64,000 nucleotides of DNA from Billgrantia saliphila (GTDB lineage Bacteria; Pseudomonadota; Gammaproteobacteria; Pseudomonadales; Halomonadaceae). The position numbers and the translations under genes were made by a program. The stretch spans positions 186,001 to 250,000 of the forward strand of contig NZ_PJRN01000004.1 in the NCBI RefSeq assembly GCF_002930105.1, in the 5' to 3' direction. The notes under the pieces are model-generated. The model made no database searches. It had not been told where the DNA came from and saw nothing but the letters and a program-made list of their open reading frames with translations. Of the stretch, positions 26,608 to 35,497 are shown piece by piece. Positions within the stretch are counted from its first letter, which is position 1. Every line of letters begins with the position of its first letter.

Positions 26608-26676
26608 TGAACGATACAAAAACAAGATGGCTAGACACCCGGCAGTCTGTCAAGATATTTTGTAGCTATCGATACA
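26608..26676. promoter_or_regulatory. Probable TetR operator region
   Basis: The half-site CGATACA occurs at 26611-26617 and again inside TGTAGCTATCGATACA (26661-26676), which contains the palindrome TATCGATA and terminal TGTA/TACA. Both lie in the 103-base AT-rich spacer between divergent SDR and tetR starts, each close to one gene. Confidence 0.5.
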
Positions 26677-26690
26677 GAAAGGAGTGCGAC

Positions 26691-27308
26691 ATGCCCCAGC
26701 GCGGTCGGCCCCCCGGCTTCGATAGGGAAAGCGCCCTGCGTCAAGCCATGGAAGTGTTCTGGACCAAAGGATTCGATAACGCCTCGTTGACCGACCTGAC
26801 CCGCGCCATGGGTATCAATTCACCCAGTCTCTATGCGGCGTTCGGCAGCAAGGAAGCGCTGTTCAAGGAGGCGGTAGAACTCTACAGTCGCACGGAAGGC
26901 AGCGGTATCTGGGAACAGGTGGAAACGGCGCCGACCGCACGCGACGCCATCGCGCAAGTGCTGCGCACCACGGCCGAGGCCTTCACACGCGGTGACGAAC
27001 CCAGGGGCTGCTTGATCGTACTAGCCGCACCGCAGATGCAGGGCGCCAATCCCGGAGTCTGCGATGCGCTGAAAGCTCGTCGCCAACATAACGTATGCCA
27101 GTTGGAGCGGCGCTTGCAGCGCGCCATAAATGAAAACGAATTGCCCGCCTCCACCGACTGCCGTGCGATTGCCAATTACTTCGTCACCCTGCAGCACGGC
27201 ATGTCGATCCAGGCCCGTGACGGCGCCTCGCGCGAGACGCTGCTGGCCATCGCCGACTGTGCGATGTCAGGCTGGGAAGCTCTCGTCGGCGTTTCACACG
27301 AAGCCTAG
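26691..27308 (+). CDS. TetR-family transcriptional regulator
   Basis: The protein has 205 residues. The N-terminal helix-turn-helix includes RQAMEVFWTKGFDNASLTDLTRAMGINSPSLYAAFGSKEALF-type sequence (about 15-60), like the AcrR/NemR-type regulators of carbonyl and quinone stress. The C-terminal ligand domain has Cys residues (near 104, 124, 133). AAAGGAG precedes the ATG. It is divergent from the SDR gene, which is likely its repressed target. Cys-based sensing is possible but only inferred. Confidence 0.9.
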   Translation: MPQRGRPPGFDRESALRQAMEVFWTKGFDNASLTDLTRAMGINSPSLYAAFGSKEALFKEAVELYSRTEGSGIWEQVETAPTARDAIAQVLRTTAEAFTRGDEPRGCLIVLAAPQMQGANPGVCDALKARRQHNVCQLERRLQRAINENELPASTDCRAIANYFVTLQHGMSIQARDGASRETLLAIADCAMSGWEALVGVSHEA

Positions 27309-27325
27309 CGCCAGGAGCGGCTTGG

Positions 27326-28255
27326 CTAGCCCTTGCCGTCATCTGCATGGCGCTCCCAGGGAGGAGCGGGCTCCCACTCTTCTACGAGAAAATCGATGAA
27401 GGCGCGCACCCTGGGCGGCACCAGGCGACGCTGCGGCATGACCGCATGGATGCCCGTCTCGGGCAGCGCGTGGTCCGGCAGAATCCGCAGCAGCCGGCCG
27501 GCCCGCAGGTCGTCGCATACATGCCAGGTGGAGTGCTGCACGATACCCAACCCCGCCACAGCGGCGTCGCGCAGGAGCTCGCCCTGGCTGCTGCGGATGC
27601 GCCCGCTCACCTTGACGCCCACATTCTCGCCGCTGACATCGCGAAGCCGCCAGATGCCGGACTCTCCTTCGCCGTCGGTCAGCAGCAGGCATTCATGCCG
27701 GGTCAATTCCTCGGGCGTATGCGGAGTGCCGTGGCGTTTCAGATAAGCGGGAGAAGCACACAGCACGCGGCGATTCGCGGCCAGCCGGCGCGCCACCAGG
27801 CTGGAATCGGCAAGCGAACCGATGCGAATGGCCAGGTCGAACCCCGAAGCCACGATGTCCCGCCGCCGGTCGGACAGGTCGAGATCGAGCCGTAGCCGGG
27901 GATGTCGGCTCAGGAAATCGGGCAACAACGGCGACACATAGAGGCGGCCAAACGTGGGGGGCAACGTCAGGCGCAGGGTGCCCGCGACCTCGCGTGTCGA
28001 CCGGTGCAGCCCACCCATCAGCGCCTCGAGGTCCTCCACCGCCTCCCGCCCCTGTTCGGCCAGGCTGCGGCCCTCCGGCGTCGGACGCAGCTGTCGGGTG
28101 GTGCGCTGCAGGAGTCGCACGCCGAGCTCCCGCTCGAGGCGCTTCAAGCGCTGGCTGGCGACGGCCGCGGACAGATCCAGGCTGCGTGCCGCTTCGCTGA
28201 TCGACCCCAGGTCGAGAATGCGCAGGAATAGCGAAAGATCCTCGACTCGGCTCAT
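27326..28255 (-). CDS. LysR-family transcriptional regulator
   Basis: The protein has 309 residues. The helix-turn-helix is LFLRILDLGSISEAARSLDLS followed by AAVASQRLKRLERELGVRLLQ. The effector-binding domain has the PRLRLDLDLSDRRRDIVASGFDLAIRIG pattern common to LysR regulators of aldo-keto reductases and quinone reductases. It is transcribed divergently from the aldo/keto reductase at 28355 across a 99-base spacer holding a perfect inverted repeat, which supports a regulator/target pair. Confidence 0.9.
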   Translation of the reverse strand: MSRVEDLSLFLRILDLGSISEAARSLDLSAAVASQRLKRLERELGVRLLQRTTRQLRPTPEGRSLAEQGREAVEDLEALMGGLHRSTREVAGTLRLTLPPTFGRLYVSPLLPDFLSRHPRLRLDLDLSDRRRDIVASGFDLAIRIGSLADSSLVARRLAANRRVLCASPAYLKRHGTPHTPEELTRHECLLLTDGEGESGIWRLRDVSGENVGVKVSGRIRSSQGELLRDAAVAGLGIVQHSTWHVCDDLRAGRLLRILPDHALPETGIHAVMPQRRLVPPRVRAFIDFLVEEWEPAPPWERHADDGKG

Positions 28256-28286
28256 TTTCAAAACTTCGTTGAATGTCTTTGCCGTT

Positions 28287-28299
28287 TTATGCCGCATAA
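28287..28299. promoter_or_regulatory. LysR-box-like inverted repeat
   Basis: TTATGC-C-GCATAA is a perfect dyad with the T-N11-A form typical of LysR sites. It lies between divergent lysR (28255) and aldo/keto reductase (28355) starts. Confidence 0.6.
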
Positions 28300-28354
28300 C
28301 TTTAAAGCGCAACGGCCTATGCTCCATCGGCATTCCACCGATAGGAGCTGAACC

Positions 28355-29386
28355 ATGGAATATCGCTTTTTGGGCCAATCGGGCTTCAAGGTATCGTCAC
28401 TCGGGCTGGGGGCGGGCACCTTCGGCGGCAAGGGCGCGCTGTTCAGCGCCTGGGGCAATACCGACGTCAAGCAGGCGACCCGTCTCATCGACATCTGCCT
28501 CGACGCCGGAGTCAACCTGTTCGACACCGCCGACGCCTACTCCGATGGCGCGTCCGAGTCGATTCTCGGGGCCGCCATCAAGGGCAGGCGCGATCGCGTC
28601 GTTCTCTCCACCAAGCTGACACTGCGCGTGGGCGATGAGCCGAACGACGTCGGCGCTTCCCGCCACCATCTGCTCAAGGCGACGGACCAGGCGCTGAAAC
28701 GGCTCGGTACCGACCACATCGACATTCTTCAACTGCACCACTTCGATGCCATGACGCCGGTGGAGAGCGTGATGGCGACGTTGGACGATCTGGTTCGCGC
28801 CGGCAAGGTGCGCTATCTCGGCGTCTCGAACTTCTCCGGCTGGCAGATCATGAAATCCCAGGCGGTAGCCGAACGCTACGGCTATTCCCGCTTCGTCGCC
28901 AACCAGGCCTACTACTCACTGGTCGGACGCGACTACGAATGGGAGCTGATGCCATTAGGGCAGGACCAGGGCCTGGGGGCGATCGTCTGGAGCCCGCTCG
29001 GCTGGGGGCGCCTGACCGGCAGGATTCGACGCGGCCAGGCGCTTCCCGAACAGAGTCGATTGCACGAAACCGTCGACTTCGCGCCGCCGGTGGAGGACGA
29101 GCGCCTGTACCGGATCGTCGATGTGCTCGACGAGATTGCCGAAGAGACGGGCAAGTCGATTCCCCAGATCGCCCTCAACTGGCTGCTCGGACGCCCCACC
29201 GTGTCCAGCGTGTTGATCGGCGCACGCAACGAGACCCAACTGCGAGACAACCTGGGCGCCGGCGGATGGCGACTCGACGTGGAGCAGATAGGGCGGCTCG
29301 ACGAAGCCAGTCGCGTGACGCCGCCCTATCCCTACTATCCCTACTGGAACGGTCAGTTCGCCGAGCGCAATCCCGCTCCCGTCTGA
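28355..29386 (+). CDS. Aldo/keto reductase
   Basis: The protein has 343 residues with a TIM barrel. It starts MEYRFLGQSGFKVSSLGLG, and shows the family signature DAGVNLFDTADAYSDGASE, with catalytic Asp and Tyr near 50-55; Lys in STKLTLR and His in LQLHHFD complete the tetrad. It resembles the voltage-channel beta-subunit/YajO-like branch that reduces aldehydes and ketones with NADPH. The divergent LysR gene is the likely regulator. The MFS gene converges downstream. Confidence 0.93.
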   Translation: MEYRFLGQSGFKVSSLGLGAGTFGGKGALFSAWGNTDVKQATRLIDICLDAGVNLFDTADAYSDGASESILGAAIKGRRDRVVLSTKLTLRVGDEPNDVGASRHHLLKATDQALKRLGTDHIDILQLHHFDAMTPVESVMATLDDLVRAGKVRYLGVSNFSGWQIMKSQAVAERYGYSRFVANQAYYSLVGRDYEWELMPLGQDQGLGAIVWSPLGWGRLTGRIRRGQALPEQSRLHETVDFAPPVEDERLYRIVDVLDEIAEETGKSIPQIALNWLLGRPTVSSVLIGARNETQLRDNLGAGGWRLDVEQIGRLDEASRVTPPYPYYPYWNGQFAERNPAPV

Positions 29387-29417
29387 CCGTCGTCGCTCGG
29401 CGCCTGGCCGGCCGAGA

Positions 29418-30596
29418 TCAGGCGGTGGCAGCCACCCGTGCCTGTACGCCCGCCACGATGACCAGCGTGGCCAGGAACAGCATGCCCCCACTGGCGACGA
29501 AGACCCAGGTGACGCCGCTGACATCGAAGATCAGGCCGCCAACGGCCGCGCCGGTCGCGATGGCCATGTTAATGGCGGCCACCAGCAACCCGCCCGCGCT
29601 CTCGGCCTCGTCCGGCACCGTGCGCGAGAGCCAGGTGGACCAGGCCACCGGGATGGCGCCGAAGGCCAGCCCCCAGAGCGCGACCAGGGCGCCATCCAGC
29701 ATGGCCACGCCGCCCTGGCTGGCCAGGCTCAGCCCCAGCGTGCCCATCAGCAGCGGTGCCACGACCAGGGTCAGGCGCAGGCTACGCTCGACCAGCGCGC
29801 CAGCGAGGAAGTTGCCCACGAAGTTGGCCACACCGAATCCGAGCAGGATGGCGGCTATGCCGTGCACGCCGACACCGGTCACGCTCTCGAGGAAAGGACG
29901 AATATAGGTGAAGAAGGCGAAGTGACCGGTGAAGACCAGCCCCGCCGCCAGCATGCCGAGACCGACTCGCGGCCGCATCAGCACATCGAACAGGGTGCGC
30001 AGGCGAGTCACGCCGCTAGGCGCCATGCGCGGCAGGGTGGCGTACTGCACCACGAGGGCCAGCAGGCCCAGCAGCGACGCCGCCAGGAAGACGTTGCGCC
30101 AGCCAATCAGATCGCCGAAGAAGCTGCCCAGCGGTGCCGCGGCGATGGTCGCCACGGAAACGCCGCTGAACATGATCGACAGCGCGCGCGGCACCCGGTC
30201 CTCCGGCACCAGGCGCATGATGGTGGCGATCGACATGGTCCAGAATCCGCCCAAGGCCATGCCGAGCAGCACGCGCCCGATCAGCAGCACAAGCAGGTTG
30301 GGTGCCAGCGCAACGATCAGGTTCGAAGCGATCAGGAGGAGGGAAAAGGCCAGCAGCACCAAGCGCCGGTCGATGCGCCGCGTGACCGCCGTGATCAGCA
30401 GGCTCGTCATCAGGGCGACCGCCGCGGTCGCGGTCACCGCCTGGCCCGCCATGCCTTCCGTAATGCTCAGGTCCATCGCCATGGGCGTGAGCAGGCTGGC
30501 GGGCAGGAACTCCGCCGTGACCAGCCCGAAGACGCCCAGCGTTACCGAGATCACCGCCGCCCAGGCGGGCTCGGCCCGTTGTGTCAGCTCATTCAT
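29418..30596 (-). CDS. MFS transporter (DHA1 drug/nucleoside-type)
   Basis: The protein has about 392 residues and 12 hydrophobic segments. LGMALGGFWTMSIATIMRLVPEDRVPRALSI-type loops and FGLVTAEFLPASLLTPMA near the N-terminus resemble NepI/AraJ-like exporters of purine ribonucleosides or drugs. Start 30596 has AGGAA six bases upstream; 30602 is an alternative ATG two codons earlier. It is divergent from the AraC gene (30676), which probably regulates it. Substrate unknown. Confidence 0.88.
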   Translation of the reverse strand: MNELTQRAEPAWAAVISVTLGVFGLVTAEFLPASLLTPMAMDLSITEGMAGQAVTATAAVALMTSLLITAVTRRIDRRLVLLAFSLLLIASNLIVALAPNLLVLLIGRVLLGMALGGFWTMSIATIMRLVPEDRVPRALSIMFSGVSVATIAAAPLGSFFGDLIGWRNVFLAASLLGLLALVVQYATLPRMAPSGVTRLRTLFDVLMRPRVGLGMLAAGLVFTGHFAFFTYIRPFLESVTGVGVHGIAAILLGFGVANFVGNFLAGALVERSLRLTLVVAPLLMGTLGLSLASQGGVAMLDGALVALWGLAFGAIPVAWSTWLSRTVPDEAESAGGLLVAAINMAIATGAAVGGLIFDVSGVTWVFVASGGMLFLATLVIVAGVQARVAATA

Positions 30597-30672
30597 CTTC
30601 ATTTCCTGTATCAGGGGGTTGTTGCGATGCAGAATAAAATGGACACGCCGGACGATCCATGCTAAATGCTCT

Positions 30673-30690
30673 CGAATGATTGATCATTCG
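30673..30690. promoter_or_regulatory. Perfect 18-base palindrome over the araC start codon
   Basis: CGAATGAT-TG-ATCATTCG has 8-bp arms and a 2-base centre. The ATG start of the AraC gene (30676-30678) lies in the left arm. It may be an operator used for autoregulation; as RNA the 2-base loop is too small unless the stem opens. Confidence 0.55.
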
Positions 30691-31689
30691 TCCGAAACGG
30701 TACCGGCACTGCCCGCTTCGCTTCCCGGCGACCGGGTCAGCGAATTGCTGATGGGCATGAGGCTGCGTGGCATTCGCTATCGCCGCATCCAGGTGACACC
30801 GCCCTTTGGCCTATGCTTCGGCACCAAGGAGGGGTGGGCCCAGTTCCACTTCATCGCCCAAGGCCCGGTCTTCCTGCGCAGCCCCGGCGGGGCGCTGCAC
30901 GCCCTGGAGGCAGGCGACGCCCTGCTCCTGCCGCGCGGAGGCCGACACGAGTTGCTCTCGGCACCGGATCAGCCCAGCCGCGACATCGCCGACTACGAGA
31001 GCGCCACGCTTTGCGAAGCGGTCAGCTCGGTCGAAGCGTGTACGGCGACAAGCTGTCCGACGGCCCGCGCCGTGTTCTTCAGCGCCTGTCTGGAGTTCGA
31101 TCTCGGCGGCATGCATCCCCTCGTGGCCTTGATGCCCGAAGTGATGCGAGTCGGCACGCTACTCGAGCGACATCCCGAAATTCTGCCTATGCTCGAAGCT
31201 ATGGAGCGCGAAGCGCGCACGGAGCGCGCGGGGTTCGCCGGCATCCTGGCACGCCTCGCCGACGTGATCTCGGCGTATATCGTGCGCGGCTGGGTCGAGT
31301 GCGGCTGCGGCGATGCGACCGGCTGGGTCGAGGCATTGCGCGACCCGCGTCTGGGGCGAGTCATCAGCGCCCTGCATCGCGATCCGGGCCGTCACTGGAC
31401 GGTGGCCGAGCTGGCCGCGGAAATGGGCAGCTCGCGCTCGGTCTTCGCCGAACGCTTCCTGGCGGTCACCGGCATGACGCCGCATCGCTACGTGACCGAA
31501 CTAAGGATGCGCCTGGCGACGCAGTGGATAGGACGCGACCGGATGCCGATCGAGACCGTCGCCCTGCGACTGGGCTACGGCTCGCAAGCCGCCTTCAGCC
31601 GCGCTTTCAAGCGCATCACGGGACAATCCCCCGGCGCGATACGTGCCGCGGCGCAACCAGAACGGAGCATGGACCCGGTCGCGACATGA
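30676..31689 (+). CDS. AraC-family regulator with cupin-type sensor domain
   Basis: The protein has 337 residues. The N-terminal part (about 15-200) matches the AraC-binding/cupin_6 domain (FHFIAQGPVFLRSP, LEAGDALLLPRGGRHEL). The C-terminal 100 residues are two helix-turn-helix motifs, with WTVAELAAEMGSSRSVFAERF and PIETVALRLGYGSQAAFSRAFK. Cysteines cluster at about 107-128, near the sensor domain's end. It is divergent from the DHA1 exporter gene, the likely target, and its start codon is embedded in a perfect palindrome. The frame is open far upstream, but only this ATG precedes the conserved domain. Confidence 0.9.
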   Translation: MIDHSSETVPALPASLPGDRVSELLMGMRLRGIRYRRIQVTPPFGLCFGTKEGWAQFHFIAQGPVFLRSPGGALHALEAGDALLLPRGGRHELLSAPDQPSRDIADYESATLCEAVSSVEACTATSCPTARAVFFSACLEFDLGGMHPLVALMPEVMRVGTLLERHPEILPMLEAMEREARTERAGFAGILARLADVISAYIVRGWVECGCGDATGWVEALRDPRLGRVISALHRDPGRHWTVAELAAEMGSSRSVFAERFLAVTGMTPHRYVTELRMRLATQWIGRDRMPIETVALRLGYGSQAAFSRAFKRITGQSPGAIRAAAQPERSMDPVAT

Positions 31690-31793
31690 CAAGGCTCGAT
31701 ATACCGTCAGCCAGTGAAGCCATCCAGCCATCGGGCCAGTAAAACGACCCTGTCTGTGAAGCAACCCAATCCGTGAAACAAAGAGGTGCCGAC

Positions 31794-32339
31794 ATGTCAG
31801 CGCTATCGATAACACGCAAGTGGCGTCGATTGGATGAGCCGGGCCTGGAAATCCTGCACCTGCAGCCCGACGACGACGGCATCCTGGCGCTCGCCACCGT
31901 CGTACACGCGGGCGCCGAGGCGTTCGGCCTATCCTACCTGTGGCAACTCGATCGCGACTGGCGCACCCATCGCCTGGAGCTGCACCTCGCCAGCCCCACG
32001 GTCGAGACCCTGCAGATCGAGCGCAGCGGCGAGGGCTGGCAGGTGAACGGCCGACCACGCCCCGACCTCGCGGAGTGCGATGAAATCGACCTGTCGGCAA
32101 CGCCGTTCTGCAACACGCTGGCCATGCACCAGCTCCAAGGACCGGGCGAGCTGACCACGCTATATGTGGACCTGCCCTCTCTCCAGTTGCTGCCCTCCCG
32201 CCAGCGCTACACGATGCTCGACAAGAACCGCTGGCGCTACACCGACCTCGGCATCGCCAAGGGCTTCGAGGCCGACCTGGAGGTCGACGACGACCGTCTC
32301 GTCGTCACCTACGAGGGGCTGTTCGAGACGCTCGACTAG
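31794..32339 (+). CDS. Putative glycolipid-binding domain protein
   Basis: The protein has 181 residues and matches the family of predicted glycolipid-binding proteins (Pfam Glycolipid_bind). Visible parts are RKWRRLDEPGLEILHL, SYLWQLDRDWRTHRLEL, and GWQVNGRPRPDLAECDEIDLSATPFCNTL, typical of the group. It is soluble, with no signal peptide. The biological role of the family is not established. It follows the AraC gene by 104 bases on the same strand and converges with the MFS gene at 32347. Confidence 0.82.
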   Translation: MSALSITRKWRRLDEPGLEILHLQPDDDGILALATVVHAGAEAFGLSYLWQLDRDWRTHRLELHLASPTVETLQIERSGEGWQVNGRPRPDLAECDEIDLSATPFCNTLAMHQLQGPGELTTLYVDLPSLQLLPSRQRYTMLDKNRWRYTDLGIAKGFEADLEVDDDRLVVTYEGLFETLD

Positions 32340-32346
32340 GCGACCG

Positions 32347-33930
32347 CTAAGGTATCGGGCATGAGCCGCGCCCTTCCGCGGCTTCACTGGGAACGGCCTC
32401 ATCGAGCGCGTGGACGTGCCTGAGGAAGACGGCTGCCACGCTAGCCAGAGCAAGAATGCCGATACCGCCTATCGCCCCCGTGACATTAAGCCCCGCGGTA
32501 AAGGCCCGCTGGGCCTCCAACACGATCTCCGCCGGCAGATGGCCCGTGGCGGAAACCGCTCCCCAGAGCCCCTCCTCCACAACGCCGGCGACTTCGAACG
32601 GGAGATCGTCGAGGTTGCTCTCGCTCATCCGCGTGCGGTAGACGAAGGTGGCCAGGCTGCCGAGCAGGGCCACCCCCAACGCGACACCCAACTCCTGAAC
32701 CATTTCCGACATGGCCGCGGCCGAGCCGGCCCTGTCCGCCGGTGCCGAGCTGACGACAAGATCCGTACCCAGCGCCGCCAGAGTGCCCAGACCCAGATAA
32801 ACCAGGGAAAACCCCGCCACGGCCACGCCCACCCCCTCGGGGGAGATATCGACCCCGACGAGCAGCCAGTAGCCCGGCGCCGATAACGCCAACGCCCCGG
32901 CAACGACATGGCCTGGCCGAACACGCCGCGCGATCAATGGCGCTGCGATACCGGCAGCGACCATCATCAGCGCCGGCGGGCCCATCCACAGCCCGGCCAC
33001 CCACGGTGAGAGCCCGGCCACCAGTTGCAGATACTGAGTGACCAGCAGCATCACGCCGGCGACCCCGATCAAGCCGATGAGCAGTACGAGCAGCGCGGCG
33101 CTGAAGGTCCGGCTGGCGAACAAGCGCATATCGAGCAGCGGATGGGCAAGACGGTACTGTCGGCGAACGAAGAGGATGGCCAGCCCAACGCCGGTCACCA
33201 GGGAAACCGCAGGCGCCGGTGCCCACCCAACTCTCGCCATCTCCTTCAAACCATAGATGGCGAGCAGAATGGCCATGAGTGACAGCAGGACGCTGACCAG
33301 GTCCAGCCGACCGTGCGTAATGGCGCGATGTTCGGGCAGCAGCAGCGGTGCCGCGACAAGCAGCACACCCACCACCGGCACGGCGATCAGGAACGCCGCC
33401 CCCCACCAGAACCGGTCCAGCAGCAAGCCGCCCACCACCGGCCCGGCGGCCATACCAAGGGCGAACATCGTGGCCCAGATGCCAATCGCCAGGGCGCGCT
33501 GGCGCGCCACGCCGAAGAGATTGCTGATCAGCGCCAGCGTCGATGGCATCAGCGTGGCGCCCGCCACTCCCAGCGCCGCTCGTGCTGCGATCAGCATGGT
33601 GGCACTCGTAGCGTAGGCGGCAATCACCGAAGCGGTGGCAAAAGCGAGGGCGCCGATCAACAGCAGCCGCCGACGGCCGATGCGATCGCCCAGGGTGCCC
33701 ATGGTGATCAGAAATCCCGCGATCATGAATCCGTAGGCATCCATGATCCACAGCGCCTGGGTACTGTTCGGCTGCAGATCCACCGCCATGGCGGGCAGCG
33801 CCAGATAGAGAATGGTGACGTCGAGGCCAAGCAGCAGGGTCGGCAGCGCCAGCACGGCCAGCCCCGCCCACTCACGGATGCCCGCCCCGGTAACGGCGGG
33901 CGCCGGATAATTATCGCTGTGGTATGTCAT
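32347..33930 (-). CDS. MFS transporter of the DHA2 (QacA/SmvA) type
   Basis: The protein has 527 residues, with 14 hydrophobic segments as in QacA-type exporters. LLGLDVTILYLALPAMAVDLQ (first helix) and YGFMIAGFLITMGTLGDRIGRRRLL (motif A) are characteristic. These proton antiporters export quaternary ammonium compounds, methyl viologen and dyes. CAGGAGG lies upstream of the ATG. The XRE-type regulator at 34037 is divergent. A related protein is encoded at 47237-48796. Confidence 0.92.
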   Translation of the reverse strand: MTYHSDNYPAPAVTGAGIREWAGLAVLALPTLLLGLDVTILYLALPAMAVDLQPNSTQALWIMDAYGFMIAGFLITMGTLGDRIGRRRLLLIGALAFATASVIAAYATSATMLIAARAALGVAGATLMPSTLALISNLFGVARQRALAIGIWATMFALGMAAGPVVGGLLLDRFWWGAAFLIAVPVVGVLLVAAPLLLPEHRAITHGRLDLVSVLLSLMAILLAIYGLKEMARVGWAPAPAVSLVTGVGLAILFVRRQYRLAHPLLDMRLFASRTFSAALLVLLIGLIGVAGVMLLVTQYLQLVAGLSPWVAGLWMGPPALMMVAAGIAAPLIARRVRPGHVVAGALALSAPGYWLLVGVDISPEGVGVAVAGFSLVYLGLGTLAALGTDLVVSSAPADRAGSAAAMSEMVQELGVALGVALLGSLATFVYRTRMSESNLDDLPFEVAGVVEEGLWGAVSATGHLPAEIVLEAQRAFTAGLNVTGAIGGIGILALASVAAVFLRHVHALDEAVPSEAAEGRGSCPIP

Positions 33931-34036
33931 GTCGCCTCCTGAGAAAGGATCGGAAACGACATACTCGGGCTCACTTTATGGGGGTACAATATAGCCAGTT
34001 ATCCTATTACTATCGGCAACGGCCAAGGACACCGGC

Positions 34037-34828
34037 ATGAGCGGAAGAAGCCTCGAACGCACGCGCAGCGAACTCACCGAGTTCCTGCTTCACCATCGCC
34101 ACAAGCTGACGCCGGCCGACGTGGGGCTGTCATCTGCCGGGCGGCGGCGCACGCCGGGGCTCCGCCGGGAGGAAGTAGCCACTCTCGCCGGTGTGGGCCT
34201 GACCTGGTACACCTGGTTCGAACAGGGACGCGACATCAACGTCTCGGAGAGCTTTCTGCTTCGCGTCTCCCAAGCCCTCAAGCTTGACGACGCCGAATGC
34301 TGCCACCTGTTCCTCCTTGCCCACCGACGCCCACCCCCGGTGGAGGCATATCAGTGGCAATTCATCCCGCCGCGGATCCAGACGCTGATGGACGGCCTGG
34401 CCCGCCCCGTCTACGTGATGAACCTGCGCTGGGACGTCATCGCCTGGAACGCAGAGGCAGATCGCCTGCTCGATTTCGCCGGCCGCGCGCTACCGGAGCG
34501 CAACATCCTGCGCATGGTCTACGCCGACCCGACCCTGCGCAGGCGCCTACCCGCCTGGCATCGAGATGCCTACAGACTGCTCGCCCAGTTTCGCTGCGAC
34601 CTGGCGGCCGCCCCCGAAGACCCGGCGATGCAGGCGTTGATCAAGGAACTGACCGTGTTGTCACCGGATTTCCGCCGCTGGTGGGAAAAGCCGGACCTGG
34701 AGACCTTCGGGCACGGTATCGGCACGATAGCGGATGCCGACGGCACTCAGCGGGATTACGATCACGAGACGCTGATCGTCGACGAGCACCGGCATCTCAA
34801 GATGGTGGCCTATTTCTCCTCAGCCTGA
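34037..34828 (+). CDS. XRE-type helix-turn-helix regulator (MmyB-like)
   Basis: The protein has 263 residues. The N-terminal helix-turn-helix (GLRREEVATLAGVGLTWYTWFEQGRDINVS, about 40-70) is followed by a PAS-like MmyB ligand-binding domain (residues 105-260; NLRWDVIAWNAEADRLL). In actinobacteria MmyB-type regulators bind fatty acids and control methylenomycin export. In proteobacteria they usually lie next to oxidoreductase or exporter genes. Here the divergent QacA-like exporter is the probable target. Confidence 0.9.
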   Translation: MSGRSLERTRSELTEFLLHHRHKLTPADVGLSSAGRRRTPGLRREEVATLAGVGLTWYTWFEQGRDINVSESFLLRVSQALKLDDAECCHLFLLAHRRPPPVEAYQWQFIPPRIQTLMDGLARPVYVMNLRWDVIAWNAEADRLLDFAGRALPERNILRMVYADPTLRRRLPAWHRDAYRLLAQFRCDLAAAPEDPAMQALIKELTVLSPDFRRWWEKPDLETFGHGIGTIADADGTQRDYDHETLIVDEHRHLKMVAYFSSA

Positions 34829-34858
34829 GCGTGCGGTCGCATACCGTTCGACCGCTTT

Positions 34859-35494
34859 TCACCTGGCGCTAGCGGCAAGCCGTGCCCCCAAGACGACGAA
34901 CAGAACGCCAAGGCTCCTGTCCATCCACAGGCCGACCCTCCGCCTCTTATTCAAGAAATCGCCCAGCTTTGCAGCAACCATTACTAAAGGTGGCTCTATG
35001 AACGCGGCAACAGCGATGACCAGAATGCCGTGCAGGAAAAGCTGGGCACTCGGATGACCGGCGCCCTCCACAACGAACTGAGGCAAGAACGCGAGGAAAA
35101 ATATCGCCACCTTGGGATTCAACGCGGAAACGAGTACCCCCTGGCAATACACAGGGAACATGCGTTGGCCAGCGCCCCCATCGCGATGGGTGAGTGGCTC
35201 GCCTCGAGATAGCAGCAACTTGATGCCAAGCCACATCAGGTATGCCGCTCCCACCCACTTGACGACGGAAAAGGCCAGGGCAGAGGTGGCAAGAATAGCC
35301 GAGAGCCCGATCGCTGCCATAAGCACATGCAAGCCCGCGCCGGTCCAGATGCCGAGCATGGCGGCGAAGCCGTGCTTGCGGCCACTGCGTATCGTTTGCC
35401 CCATGATGTAGGCAATATCCGGCCCTGGAGACAGGTTCAGGAGTACAGCCGCAGACAGAAACGTACCCCAGTGGATCAGTGTGTATTCGAACAC
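34859..35494 (-). CDS. LysE-family exporter
   Basis: The protein has 211 residues and six predicted helices. NLSPGPDIAYIMGQT is the family signature, and CQGVLVSALNPKVAIFFLAFLPQF the central motif. It starts with GTG at 35494, three bases after the stop of the MFS gene, so the two form an operon. Amino acid or derivative export is expected; substrate unknown. The Lrp-type regulator divergent from the operon strengthens the amino acid link. Confidence 0.88.
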   Translation of the reverse strand: MFEYTLIHWGTFLSAAVLLNLSPGPDIAYIMGQTIRSGRKHGFAAMLGIWTGAGLHVLMAAIGLSAILATSALAFSVVKWVGAAYLMWLGIKLLLSRGEPLTHRDGGAGQRMFPVYCQGVLVSALNPKVAIFFLAFLPQFVVEGAGHPSAQLFLHGILVIAVAAFIEPPLVMVAAKLGDFLNKRRRVGLWMDRSLGVLFVVLGARLAASAR

Positions 35495-35497
35495 GGC

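Noticed and set aside
32486..33871. Second minus-strand frame within the QacA-like gene
   Set aside because: It is a shifted frame of the exporter gene, Arg/Gly-rich with no domain. The MFS frame has clear helices and motif A.
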